Shown here: positions 1 through 10,635 of the stretch, in pieces
Numbering within the stretch: the stretch's first letter is position 1
Layout: each line of letters starts with the position of its first letter
Assembly (NCBI GenBank): GCA_945859605.1
Contig: OX243812.1
Coordinates: 47,465,752-47,529,751 of the forward strand
DNA length: 64,000 bases
Reading direction: 5' to 3'
From: Lumbricus rubellus
Taxonomy: Eukaryota; Annelida; Clitellata; Crassiclitellata; Lumbricidae
Notes under the pieces: model-generated
The model's database searches: none
Told to the model about the DNA's origin: nothing
The model's input: only the letters and a program-made list of their open reading frames with translations
Program-made: the position numbers and the translations under genes

Positions 1-562
1 ATTTAATATGGGTTTAGAACTTTAGATAGGAACAAGCACACGCTGGCCCTAGCGGAAGTCGCGACTGATTCGCCGTCGGCCATGGACCACTATACGAAGC
101 GTTATCAATCCAGCTATATAATACATATCAATGGGTTTACGGATCGAGCTATTAGTCCGCTCGTAGGATTAAAAAATACATTGGAGGTGTAGAAAAATCC
201 TGCCAGGCGCATAATTCTAGTATATGTTAGAGTAAAAGGTTTTATTTCAGTATTCAGAATTATACTTTCATCGGAGAACTGTAAGTTAGTATTTTGCAGT
301 TTTTTGTAAATGGGCGATAATACATACGACTTGCGTTAGTAGAGGATTTCCGCAACGTTAACACGAAAGGGTTCGGGTTGCATTTACCCATAATTCAATA
401 CGTACAGCGTCATAAAATTATTTAGGACACTTTAGCCATGCTTTCGTGGCTTAGGGAACCATCTTATTCATAGGCGGTTCGTCTGATTAGGCCTACATTA
501 TATATATTATAGTCTGACTTTTTCTTAACAGTCGCATTCACATTGTCCGCAATTTACTAATC
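1..562. other. No gene recognised
   Basis: This AT-rich stretch has no long open frame on either strand and no clear repeat. It lies directly downstream of the minus-strand Gag-like ORF, so it could be decayed retroelement sequence, but I see no pol motifs in it. Confidence 0.4.
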
Positions 563-1264
563 TTATAAATAGGTCAAAAGACTCGAGACACTGTTTTGTG
601 TGTTAGTGTTGTAACGCTCGTAGGCCCACCTTTCTCCCGATCGGGGCGCTACTCCCGATCGTTGCCGTGGAGAGGTGGCCATACTTTTTAATAGGTGCGT
701 TGGACCTGGGGCAAATGAACCGGTGAGACCAAATTCCTTTGGTCTCGCTCCCGTGTTCGGGTTCATTTCCCCTCGAAGGGGAAAAGTGTCATAGTGAAGC
801 GAGGTGTTCGAGGGCCTAGGCACGGTCACTGGTCGGTAGACAACCTCCGGACCAGAGTCCGAAGTATCTGGGTCCGTTGGGGCACCTATTGTGAGCGTCC
901 TAATATTTGTTTCCTCCCATCTTTCCATCCTTTCTTCCCATTTCCATCTTTCCTCCTGCTCCTCGTCTCGTCTATCAGTCACCTCAGTCAGGGTCTGTCT
1001 CAATTCCAAAACCTCAGTCCGTAACTCTTTTCTGTCTTTCCTGGTTTCGGTCATGTCTTCCAACATTTCCTCCAGTTGGGCCTTTATTTCCACGGAATCC
1101 TGCTTCATCCCTTTTAGGGCGTCACTCATCTTATCAAGGTGAGCCACCAGTTGGGAGTAAAGGGGGTCGAGGACCACTTCAGGGGAAATATTCCCTCCTT
1201 CTTCCTCTTCTTCCGAGTTCAAATTCTCCTCATTAATCATTAAGGTTAGAGAAGAAGAAGCCAT
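563..1264 (-). CDS. Coiled-coil ORF, possibly retrotransposon Gag N-terminus
   Basis: This is a 233-aa open frame. Residues 1-30 are acidic with a run of five glutamates. Residues about 35-120 are a long charged heptad-like coiled coil rich in E, K, R and L. The rest is P/S/T/R-rich and low in complexity. I see no zinc knuckle, protease or reverse transcriptase in this frame or downstream. The layout (acidic head, coiled coil, basic disordered tail, LTR-like sequence about 75 bp upstream of the start) suggests the start of an LTR-retrotransposon Gag. A host exon or a chance frame is also possible. The function is inferred only. Confidence 0.4.
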   Translation of the reverse strand: MASSSLTLMINEENLNSEEEEEGGNISPEVVLDPLYSQLVAHLDKMSDALKGMKQDSVEIKAQLEEMLEDMTETRKDRKELRTEVLELRQTLTEVTDRRDEEQEERWKWEERMERWEETNIRTLTIGAPTDPDTSDSGPEVVYRPVTVPRPSNTSLHYDTFPLRGEMNPNTGARPKEFGLTGSFAPGPTHLLKSMATSPRQRSGVAPRSGERWAYERYNTNTQNSVSSLLTYL

Positions 1265-1336
1265 TGCGTTATGATAATGTAATCAAAGGAATAAACTGGT
1301 AATGCAATGGCTACGCCTAATTAGCACAGAAGAACA

Positions 1337-2327
1337 ATGTAACGTGAACCACTAACCTAAACAGAAGAGACTGCCTATTCTAGATTAATATGTCAAAGTC
1401 ATAAATGTCTAAGAAAGTGCTCGTACAGTCACAACAATTGTTACTAATAGTCCACTTAAGGTGCTAGACGGTTCTACTACCCGTTCGCCTAATATTCACG
1501 TGACTAAAATTTAATAGTTCAAGTACAACTAACCACACTCTCAAATATCATTCATTCATTAAGCCTATAATAGCAACGTGAATATTCAAGAGTTTAAGTA
1601 CACGTGACTACACTTTCAAATATCACTCATTCATTCAGCCTATAATAGCAAAGCGAATATTCAATAGTTTAAGTACACGTGACTACACTTTCAAATATCA
1701 CTCATTCATTCATTCAGCCTATAATAGCAAAGCGAATACTCAATAGTTTAGGTACACGTGACTACACTTTCAAATATCCTCATTCAACATACAGTAGCGA
1801 AGTTGATATTAAATTCACAACAGCCATAGCTTCTGCTGGAAACACCATAGAACCCAGACACTATTTTAGTCCTTATCTAAGCAGAGGCCTACAATTAAAT
1901 AACCTTTTCTCACAATTGAATAAAAGTTCTAATTACTACCCGTTTGCTGAGGGGCGTTTCCCGTCACTCCTCCAGACACCATGACGAACGAAACTCGACC
2001 AAAGGACTTCTACTGCCACAGCTGTTTCCTCCGTTGCAAGAACCGTCTTTCGTGTTTTCTTCTTCCCCCGTGGTTTCGACCATAAAGCTAGTAACTCAGC
2101 GTAAAATATCGAAGCCTAACTACGAAGTTGCACAAGACTTTCTTCCCGGTTCCAAAAGTCACGTGACGACCTTCTCGTCCCGGTTCAAAGACAACTCTGC
2201 CCTCGCCGTCCAAATTCAGATCTCTTCTCTCCTTGTTCCAAGCGAAGCTCAGTCTTTTATACTGCATACGCCCTCTAGCGAATGAAACTATCAGCCCGCC
2301 TTAAACGCCAGCTGTCCTAATCCACTA
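1337..2327 (-). repeat. Possible LTR or leader upstream of the Gag-like ORF
   Basis: Read on the minus strand, the block would begin TGTAGTGG near 2327, has a TATA-like box (TATAAAAG, plus positions 2254-2261) about 70 bp in, and could end ...TTACA near 1337. It contains four diverged copies of a roughly 76-bp tandem unit at 1495-1800, each with CACTTTCAAATATC-like sequence. No second copy is in the window, no target duplication could be tested, and no convincing tRNA primer site follows it. The LTR assignment is therefore weak. Confidence 0.3.
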
Positions 2328-2394
2328 CAGAGCAAAAACCCATCCCTCGTAACGAGGTTATAGTTTGTTACAGTGTGATCATTCATGTTAGACA

Positions 2395-2620
2395 TAACTA
2401 TGAGAAGTGGAAGTGAAAGTGGAAGTGGAACTAGAAATAAAATTTTTCTGGAACTGGAACTGGAACTAAAATTATTTCTAAATAGGAAGTGGAACTAGAA
2501 TAAGAACGAAATTTATTTATAAAGAAGAACTAAAACTAGAATAAAAATTACAACAATGGAATAGAATAAGAATAGGAATAAAAATTAATTCTGGAACTAA
2601 AATAACACTGCTACCAGCAC
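2395..2620. repeat. Purine-rich simple repeat (GGAAGT/GGAACT)
   Basis: This is a degenerate hexamer-like array of GGAAGT, GGAACT and AGAATA units. It has low complexity and no coding signal. Confidence 0.7.
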
Positions 2621-2962
2621 AGTTAGAAGAGAATTCAAATAATTATAAATATCAGCCATATTAGATGGTCGAAACCATTTCTAACAATCACTAAATGGTG
2701 AATGCTTATACAGCAGACGAGTCACTGTCCACTGGTGTCCAGATTCCATAAAAGCTGGACTATGAAAAAGCCTTTCCTGGCTTATACAATTATGCATGTA
2801 TAGGCATACTCAAGACTACTAATGCAGTTAAGCTAAAGTCAAGTGAGTCTATAAAAATTATGCATGGTGTTTATCGTTCGTCATGCATCCACACGCATTT
2901 GCTTGCCTTTGCGACTTAATGCTCAAGTATCGGTCCAATCATCTCCAGTTTGCAGATCTACT

Positions 2963-3070
2963 TTGTCTGTCTGTCTGTCTGTCTGTCTCATTCTGTCTCT
3001 GTCTCTGTCTCTCTCTCTGTGTGTCTCTGTCTCTCTGTCTGTCTGTTTGTCTGTCTCTCTTTATCTATCT
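2963..3070. repeat. CTGT/TCTC microsatellite
   Basis: Tandem CTGT and CTCT tetramers with interruptions. Open frames across it in all phases are repeat translations, not genes. The 3071-3417 stretch after it shows nothing recognisable. Confidence 0.85.
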
Positions 3071-3775
3071 CCATATCTCCAGTCTGCAAGTAAACTTGAC
3101 TTCCTATAGATATAGTTTCCTATAGTTCCACGGGTAAGGACTGCTGTGATGGTCCAGCACCGTTCCTTTGCCATCGTGTACCCTTCTGTATGGGATGACC
3201 TTCCTCACTCCGTAGTAACATTTTATTCTGGGTGGGCTTACCCACCATCAGCCCTTCCACGTAGACCGATCCTCTGGACTGTGACGCTTATGAATAGCTA
3301 GTACTGATAGTGCCGATACATAAATTCTCAGACACAATACAATACTCGGAGAAACAACACAGCACTATAAACAACATCAGGCAAAATTAATGATATAAAA
3401 ACAACGTCTGTAAAATACACCGTGATTCAAAAAAAGTAAGCCAAATTATTTTTCTTATATCTCTAATGCCTGATAACATATCACGCTATAATTTTCCAAA
3501 TATTTAGAGAATTGGACCAAGAATATGATTCCAAAATTTCATGAGATAAAGTTGAACGGATAAAAAGATATGTATCTTTTAACTTCATATGTCGAAATTT
3601 CAGTTTACAAGCACTTTTTTCTGTTAGATTCAAAAAAAAAGAAGCCAAACTTTTTATCTTATATCTCTAATGCCTGATGGTTAATCATTCTAAAATTTTC
3701 ACAATATGTAGAGCATTTAACCAAAAATAGGATTCCAAAATATCATGTCATAAATTTGAACGAATACAAAGATAT

Positions 3776-4836
3776 TGTAGAGATTTTGCACTGTATGGGT
3801 GTCTGTATGTGTGTCTGCCCTGCTCTGTATCTCTGCCTGTACCTATACCTTCAGCCTATCTACATCTTCAGCACATCTACATCTTCAGCACATCTACATC
3901 TTCAGCACATCTACATCTTCAGCACATCTACATCTTCAGCACATCTACATCTTCAGCACATCTACATCTTCAGCACATCTACATCTTCAGCACATCTACA
4001 TCTTCAGCACATCTACATCTTCAGCACATCTACATCTTCAGCACATCTACTTGCTCAGCATACCTAGCCTATAGCCTACTTCTACATCTTCAGCGCATCT
4101 AGCCTACGCCGCCTATAGCCCACATCTACATCTTCAGCGCATCTAGCCTACGCCGCCTACAGCCCACATCTACATCTTCAGCACATCTACATCTTCAGCA
4201 CATCTACATCTTCAGCACATCTACATCTTCAGCACATCTACATCTTCAGCACACATACAGGGTATATAAGTCCGCTCGTACGCTTGCTCGGGGCAGACGA
4301 ATGGCCTGGTGAAGAACGCCTAAACCGCGTAGTAGTCAGGCTAAATGATCTGGCTTGACGGACGGTAAAACGTTCGTTGAGTGATACTGTTGTAGAGGGG
4401 GTAAATCCTGATCTGTGCCTCGAGAAGAACATCGGCCTCTTCAGGTATCCCTCTACAGGACTGGGGTTCGGTGCCTGACTACCGTAACCTAGCTGACGGA
4501 CAAAGCTGCTTCGACGCTCGGACTCTTGCGCTGCAGTAGTCGCTGCTACTGACATTCCGATCTGTTGTTGCTGTCTGACCTTTCACTTTCTGCTGCAACT
4601 GACTTTCCGAATCTGGGCGCTATATCAATTACTGTTCTCTGATCGTGGCGCTACATAAATCGTGCTGTGAAACTGTGATTCTTCAATAAACTGTGATTCT
4701 TCAATGAAACGTGTTCAAGCCTAGTCGGCTAATCTTTAGTCTACCGCTAAAGTGGACTCCGCGGACTGCAAGGGTACCTGACGACAGGGGTTGGTACTGG
4801 TCATCCTGGGTCTTCGCCCAGCCCCCGTTCTCCACA
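3776..4836 (+). repeat. 5' LTR of the Gypsy element
   Basis: TG...CA-bounded repeat. Positions about 3858-4045 hold some eleven copies of a 17-bp unit (CATCTACATCTTCAGCA), and about 4160-4250 hold a second shorter block of the same unit. A TATA-like GGTATATAAG lies at about 4260-4269, followed by a GC-richer stretch that probably holds R and U5. A 105-codon minus-strand frame at 4238-4555 recurs identically in the 3' LTR and looks incidental. Confidence 0.95.
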
Positions 4837-4839
4837 AAC

Positions 4840-4857
4840 TGGTCCCCGGAAGTGGGG
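4840..4857 (+). other. Primer binding site of the Gypsy element
   Basis: A TGG-initial 18-mer (TGGTCCCCGGAAGTGGGG) lies 3 bp after the LTR end, where minus-strand priming sites complementary to a tRNA 3' end (CCA) sit. I did not identify the tRNA. Confidence 0.65.
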
Positions 4858-4934
4858 TGATCTGGAAAATTTGTTGGACTTCTACCAACTGGTGAGATCT
4901 TTGGAAAAGACAACAGATTTTGACGTTGCACAGA

Positions 4935-7900
4935 ATGGACGTTCCTGAGGGTAGGAAAACGACTTCCTATACGGTGCTGAGTGTCGCTGATGAGGTGTTC
5001 TTCTGCACGCCCACATCGAAAGCAGCAATGGTGGACTTTGACGAGCGCGAGTCAGAGTCAGGCAATCTTCTGGGAATCATCGACTTCGATGATCCGACTC
5101 CGTCCTCAGCGAAATCTCCGAGGAAGAAGACGAAAGAAGAACCAAAGGGCGCGTTGGTCGACCCCGTGTTGGTCGAGAGTCTCAGCGCTGCGTTGAGACA
5201 GAAGCGGATTCCCATGAAGCCCGGAAAATGCGACGGAACAGGATCTCTCGAATCGTTCCTGGCACAGTTCGACGTCTGTGCTAAATACAATCGATGGACT
5301 GCAGCCGATAAAGTCGACTTCCTCCGTTGTTCCTTGGAGAAGGCAGCAACGCAGCTGCTGTGGGATTTCGGAGCTCGGACGGATGTCACGTACGAACAAC
5401 TCGCCGAGAGACTGCGCCAACGCTACGGTGCGGAGGGTCAAGCCGAGACCTTCCGAGCTCAGCTCTATTATCGCCGACAGAGAGCCGATGAGACTCTTGG
5501 CGATCTGCTTCACGACATCCGGAGACTCGTCGTCCTTGCTTACCCGGTGCCGTCCAGCGAAACGACAGAAATTATTGCGAAGGACGCCTTCCTCGAAGCA
5601 ATCCGCGACCGGGAGTTGTCTCTGAAAGTGAGAGAACGCGAACCTAAGACCATCGACGAGGCGTATCGAACGGCTCTACGCCTCGCCGCGTATCAGCAAA
5701 CGGCGGACTTGGACGATCGTCGGAGACCTGCCAATCGAGTGCGAGGGTCTCAGGAAGTCGACGCCGGTGGACAGCTCCAGTCCCAATTGGACAGCTTCTT
5801 CGCGGCGCAGCGTAAGTGGCAACAGGACATGGAAGGAAGGATCTGCCGACAGCTGGACGAGATTCGAGGCTCGTATCGCACGAGTTTCAACGCCGAACCG
5901 GCTGTTCCACGGACGGTTCCATCTACCGTTCCTACTCCTCCTCCTCCTTCGCAAGGGAACGCACCAGGTAGTCCCGGGCGCGGGATAACCTGCTTCAACT
6001 GTGGACGGGTCGGTCACGTGGCTCGCCGGTGCCGCCAGCGTCAGCAGTTCTTCAACCGCCGTGACGACGCAGCCACCTCGGACCCACCGACGTCGGAGCA
6101 GAATGGGACGACCGTCACCAACCACACGACGAGAGACAGAGCAACGGGCGTAACGAACAACGCGATCTACATCCGTGGAACGATCAACGGACAGCAAAGA
6201 ACATGCCTAGTGGACACTGGGTCGGAGGTAAGCCTGGTTCCCTCTGCTGATGTTGATGGTCTGCCGCTTCAGCCTAGTAACCGCATTCTTTTGGCTGCTA
6301 ATGGAACACAGATTAGAGTCTTGGGTCAGATTGATGTTCCGATTAAGATTTCCAGAGGGTTCTCTATTGATACGGGCTTTCTTGTCTCTGACCAGATAGG
6401 CGAACCAATGCTTGGGATGGACTGGTTGAGGCAGCATCGTTGTCGCTTGGGTTTTGGTCAGGGCGCACTCTTCATTGGTCGGCGCCGCATTCCTCTGGTT
6501 AAGGGTAATGGCTCGCTTTGGTGTCGCAGGGTGATGGTTGCAGAGGAGACAACAATTCTTCCTCGATCCCAGAGCGATATTCCTTGTAAGACGCAATATC
6601 GGGACTTGACAACCTCTGCCCAGGCGTGGATGACCGAATCTAAGGAAATCCAACCCGGTCTGCATGTGGCAAGAGTTGTGCTGGACGATAATACTGATAA
6701 GGCGTGCATTAGAGTTGTAAACTTGAATGAATATCCTGCTATGTTGACTGTCGATCAAATGTTGGGTGACTTACACCCCGTGGAGGTTGAGGTAAGGGAG
6801 GAAGCGGAACGACAGACGAATTCCCCTAATGAAACTCATTTGGTCGAAAAGTTGATGGAGGAGATTTCTGAGGATGTCTCGGCAGAAACAAAGGAGAGAC
6901 TGAAGGAGTTGTTGGTCAAGTATGAAGGAATCTTTTCGACCACGGACCATGACTTGGGGAGGACCACGATCTCTCAGCACAGGATTGACACCGGAGACTC
7001 TCGTCCTGTGAGACAACCCTTGAGGAGGCAGCCGCTTCCGTATCAGGCCGCCATTGATGCAGAACTGGATCAGATGTTGACGACTGGCGTCGTGGAACCT
7101 GCTGTAAGTGAATGGGCGGCGAATGTGGTCCTGGCCAAAAAGAAAGATGGGTCCTTGAGGTTTTGCATCGACTACCGCAAACTGAATGACCTGACTCGGA
7201 AGGACTCGTATCCTCTTCCTAGGATTGACGCCTGTTTGGATGCCTTGTCGGGCGCCGGGTGGTTCAGCACCCTGGACTTACGTAGCGGGTATCATCAGGT
7301 TGTAATGGATCCGGGCGACGCAGACAAGACGGCTTTCATAACTCGTCGCGGAACTTTTCGTTGGAGGGTCATGCCATTCGGCTTATGTAATGCGCCGGCC
7401 ACCTTTCAGCGTCTTATGGATATCGTTCTGTCAGGATTGAACTTCGAATTGTGCTTGGTGTACTTGGATGATGTCATCATTTTCAGCAGTACTGCAGAAC
7501 AGCACCTGGACCGGTTGGGTCGAGTCTTCCAGAGGCTTAAGGAGGCCAACTTGAAGTTGAAGCCCAGTAAGTGCCATCTGTTTAGACGCACGGTATCCTT
7601 TCTTGGACACATAGTGACTGCGGACGGGATTTCTGTTGATCCATCCAAGGTGCAGGCTGTAACCGAGTGGCCTACCCCTAGGAATCTCAGGGAAGTACGG
7701 GCATTTTTAGGTTTATGTTCCTACTATCGCAAGTTCATTCGAGGGTTTTCGATGGTTGCCTCACCCTTGTTCGCTCTGACGAGAAAGGACCAGCCGTTCC
7801 TTTGGGGAGAGGAATGTCAGGATGCTTTCGATCGGCTAAAGGTAGCTTTGACCATGGCTCCAGTACTTAGTCTACCGATGGATGATGCTGCTTACACTCT

Positions 7901-9929
7901 GGACTGTGATGCTTCGGATGTTGGGATTGGCGGCGTACTCTCTCAAAGTATTGATGGGGAAGAGCGGGTGATCGCCTACGGTAGTCGTTTGTTCTCTGCC
8001 GCGGAACGCAATTATTGCGTTACAAGAAAGGAATTGCTGGCCGTGGTGAACTTTACCCAGGTTTTTCGACAGTACCTACTGGGTAGGCGGTTTACTCTTA
8101 GGACGGACCATGCCGCGCTGCGATGGCTACAGCACACTCCTGAACCGATTGGTCAACAAGGTCGATGGTTGGAGAAGTTAGCAGAGTTCGACTTCGAAAT
8201 ACTGCACCGACCGGGAAGGAAGCATGGAAACGCTGACGCTCTATCAAGGAAGCCGTGCCGACAGTGTCACTACGAGGAGTCGGATACGATGAGCCACTTT
8301 GTACGGGAAGTGACCGAGATTTCCAACGAAAGTGATGATGCAAGAGACATGGTGAAATCACAGACGGATGATTCCGTGTTGCGTTTGGTCAGAACATGGC
8401 TGAGCGAAGGGATGCCGAGTCTGCAGGAAATTCTGCAGGAGGAAGAGGCCGTGAAGGTCTATTGGCACCAGCGGAACGCGTTGTACGTGAAAGATGATGT
8501 GATTTATCGACGGACGCCGGACGAACTGGAACAAGTACTTGTGCCGAAAAACCTTCAAGAAGACTATATGAGACTCGCACACACTGGAGTGACTGGCGGA
8601 CACCTGGGTGTCCGGCGAACCCGATGGCAGGTTCGCAGACGAGCCTATTGGGTCGGATGGTCCAGAGATGTGAAGAGGTTTTGTCGACACTGCGACGGAT
8701 GTTGCCGGTACCGGCGAGGTGCACTGCAAAGGCAAGGTCCTCTGCAGCCCATGCCTTGTGGAGAACCATGGGAGCGGGTGAGTGTGGACGTCACGGGTCC
8801 ACATCCTAGGAGCAAGAAAGGCAACATCTATATCTTGACCATGATGGACAACTTCTCGAAGTTCGTTGAAGTCGCTCCGATGGCCAACCAGGAGGCGGTC
8901 ACGGTGGCTAAGGCCCTGGTGGAGACGATCGTCGTACGTTACGGAGCGCCACTTCAGATTTTAACGGATCAAGGAAGGAACTTCGAGGGATGTGTGTTCA
9001 AGGAGATGTGTCGGCTACTGGAAGTGGACAAAGTACGGACGTCCAGCTATCGACCGCAAAGCAACGGAATGATCGAGCGTTTCCATCGCACCCTCAATTC
9101 GATGTTGGGGAAGGTGGTGAGTGAAAACCAGCGGGACTGGGACGAACACCTCCCGTACGTGGTGGCAGCCTACCGCGCCTCGATTCACGACGTAACTGGT
9201 TTCTCGCCCAATTACCTCATCTTTGCCAGGGAGAACAGGATGCCGCTGGACCTCGTCTACGGACCTCCGGAAACAACCGACGAGGACGGATGCACGTATA
9301 CGGCCTACGTTGCGGAGCTGTCCGAAAGATTCGCGAAGGCCTACGGCGTGGCTCGCCAAAGCCTTAAGAAGAACGCTGAGAGGCGCAAACACAGCTACGA
9401 CTTGCGAGTACGGCCGGCAAGATTCGAAGAAGGCGATTGGGTTTACTACTTCAGTCCACGGAAGTTTGTGGGTCGTAGCCCAAAATTCCAGCGTAATTTC
9501 ACGGGTCCCTACATGATACAGAGGGCGTGCGGTCCGGTCAACTACCTCCTCCAAAGGTCGCCGAAGGCTAAGCCCTTCGTGTCTCACGTTGACAAACTCC
9601 GCCACTGTTACTGGCGGACGAAAGGACAGTGGAGTGAACCAGCTACCAGGATGACCGATGAACCAGCTATCGAGGTGTCAGACGAAGCCACAGCTCCTCC
9701 AAGCCGTCGGCCACGTCACCGTTGGAAGCGTTCACCTACAACGGAATCGTCTGCCACACTCGCCGAAGCTAACGGCGGCGCGACAGCTTTTGCCGTCGAT
9801 CGGCCACGAGACAGGACGCTGGATAAGAAGGCGCAAGGAAGAGATGTCTACGAGGGAGACCCGGACGGAACTACGACCGGTTCAGGCCGACCTCGTCGCA
9901 ATCCTCGCCGACCAGTCCGTTTCCAGTGA
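4935..9929 (+). CDS. gag-pol: Gypsy Gag-Pol polyprotein (single frame)
   Basis: This 1664-aa frame runs from the first ATG (4935) with no stop or frameshift. In order: a Gag region with a retrotransposon-gag-like stretch (residues about 90-250); a CCHC zinc knuckle (CFNCGRVGHVARRC, about 353-366); an aspartic protease with DTGS (about 427); reverse transcriptase with SGYHQV, MPFGLCNAPATFQ and YLDD (about 843-846); RNase H (DCDASDVGIGGVL, about 990); and integrase with an H2C2 zinc finger (about 1216-1250) and a catalytic triad D1285, D1345, E1381, the last two 35 residues apart. RT-RNaseH-IN order is that of Ty3/Gypsy. No chromodomain is evident after the integrase. Gag and Pol share one frame, so no recoding is needed. 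The 5' half of gag is more GC-rich than the pol middle. Confidence 0.96.
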   Translation: MDVPEGRKTTSYTVLSVADEVFFCTPTSKAAMVDFDERESESGNLLGIIDFDDPTPSSAKSPRKKTKEEPKGALVDPVLVESLSAALRQKRIPMKPGKCDGTGSLESFLAQFDVCAKYNRWTAADKVDFLRCSLEKAATQLLWDFGARTDVTYEQLAERLRQRYGAEGQAETFRAQLYYRRQRADETLGDLLHDIRRLVVLAYPVPSSETTEIIAKDAFLEAIRDRELSLKVREREPKTIDEAYRTALRLAAYQQTADLDDRRRPANRVRGSQEVDAGGQLQSQLDSFFAAQRKWQQDMEGRICRQLDEIRGSYRTSFNAEPAVPRTVPSTVPTPPPPSQGNAPGSPGRGITCFNCGRVGHVARRCRQRQQFFNRRDDAATSDPPTSEQNGTTVTNHTTRDRATGVTNNAIYIRGTINGQQRTCLVDTGSEVSLVPSADVDGLPLQPSNRILLAANGTQIRVLGQIDVPIKISRGFSIDTGFLVSDQIGEPMLGMDWLRQHRCRLGFGQGALFIGRRRIPLVKGNGSLWCRRVMVAEETTILPRSQSDIPCKTQYRDLTTSAQAWMTESKEIQPGLHVARVVLDDNTDKACIRVVNLNEYPAMLTVDQMLGDLHPVEVEVREEAERQTNSPNETHLVEKLMEEISEDVSAETKERLKELLVKYEGIFSTTDHDLGRTTISQHRIDTGDSRPVRQPLRRQPLPYQAAIDAELDQMLTTGVVEPAVSEWAANVVLAKKKDGSLRFCIDYRKLNDLTRKDSYPLPRIDACLDALSGAGWFSTLDLRSGYHQVVMDPGDADKTAFITRRGTFRWRVMPFGLCNAPATFQRLMDIVLSGLNFELCLVYLDDVIIFSSTAEQHLDRLGRVFQRLKEANLKLKPSKCHLFRRTVSFLGHIVTADGISVDPSKVQAVTEWPTPRNLREVRAFLGLCSYYRKFIRGFSMVASPLFALTRKDQPFLWGEECQDAFDRLKVALTMAPVLSLPMDDAAYTLDCDASDVGIGGVLSQSIDGEERVIAYGSRLFSAAERNYCVTRKELLAVVNFTQVFRQYLLGRRFTLRTDHAALRWLQHTPEPIGQQGRWLEKLAEFDFEILHRPGRKHGNADALSRKPCRQCHYEESDTMSHFVREVTEISNESDDARDMVKSQTDDSVLRLVRTWLSEGMPSLQEILQEEEAVKVYWHQRNALYVKDDVIYRRTPDELEQVLVPKNLQEDYMRLAHTGVTGGHLGVRRTRWQVRRRAYWVGWSRDVKRFCRHCDGCCRYRRGALQRQGPLQPMPCGEPWERVSVDVTGPHPRSKKGNIYILTMMDNFSKFVEVAPMANQEAVTVAKALVETIVVRYGAPLQILTDQGRNFEGCVFKEMCRLLEVDKVRTSSYRPQSNGMIERFHRTLNSMLGKVVSENQRDWDEHLPYVVAAYRASIHDVTGFSPNYLIFARENRMPLDLVYGPPETTDEDGCTYTAYVAELSERFAKAYGVARQSLKKNAERRKHSYDLRVRPARFEEGDWVYYFSPRKFVGRSPKFQRNFTGPYMIQRACGPVNYLLQRSPKAKPFVSHVDKLRHCYWRTKGQWSEPATRMTDEPAIEVSDEATAPPSRRPRHRWKRSPTTESSATLAEANGGATAFAVDRPRDRTLDKKAQGRDVYEGDPDGTTTGSGRPRRNPRRPVRFQ

Positions 9930-10635
9930 GGATCTCGAGGCGGACGGGCAAGTCTTCGTCGTCGGCGCGCACAAGAATCCTTGTCGGCGCACGAGTCTAC
10001 GTCCGCAGGCGTTCCTCTTCCTCTTCGTCTGCGCGCAAGTCAGCGCGCAAGGTTCTTCTACGTGCGCGCAAGTCAGCGCGCAAGGTTCTTCTACGTGCGC
10101 GCAAGTCTGCGCGCAAGCTTCCTCTTCGAGCGCGCAAGTTCCTCGTCTGCGCTCGAATCCACGCGCACAACTGCGGAACGGAATTCACGGAACTCTGCCG
10201 GAACAATTCTGTTGGAGAAACTTTCAAAGGTGAATATGGACGGTGTTCGAAACTTTGTCGTGCATAATGACCTAATGACTTATTGTGTGAAGGACTTTCC
10301 ATGTGAAACGTTTTGCTATGTGAATTAATTATGTCGATGCTTACGGACGATTAGTTTTACAAGTGACTTTCTGTGTGCGATGGCACTTTATTTTCGGATT
10401 CGATTTCTTATTGAACGACGATTGTCCTGCTACGAACAGTAGTTTAATTGTATACATGAATCGGATTATAGCACGTTATTTGAACATTCGTATTGAACTG
10501 AACAATATTTCGTGCATTGAACTTTGACCGCGCATTATTGACATTGCAGTAGACCGATGCTTAGTCGAATTTTGGGGACAGTGCCTTGCTCCTTTCTCCC
10601 CAAAGTGGAATTGGGGACTGTTTGTGGGGGAGCCG
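9930..10635 (+). other. 3' internal region of the Gypsy element
   Basis: It carries roughly 33-36-bp tandem repeats rich in CGCGCAAG at about 10031-10140. These give arginine/serine-rich frames in several phases, which I read as repeat artefacts. The rest is non-coding. A G-rich purine tract (TGTGGGGGAG, about 10623-10632) lies just before the 3' LTR, where plus-strand priming would start. No envelope gene is seen. Confidence 0.6.

Noticed and set aside
3858..4045. CRISPR-like regular repeats
   Set aside because: Units are directly adjacent with no unique spacers, in an animal LTR. This is a minisatellite.
3756..4102. Long plus-strand frames rich in HLHLQHIYIF
   Set aside because: They translate the 17-bp minisatellite, whose unit is not a multiple of three, so every phase is open. 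The same holds at 10586-10962.
4238..4555. 105-aa minus-strand frame repeated identically at 11098-11415
   Set aside because: It lies inside the LTRs over the likely R/U5 region. It is identical only because the LTRs are, and has no recognisable domain.
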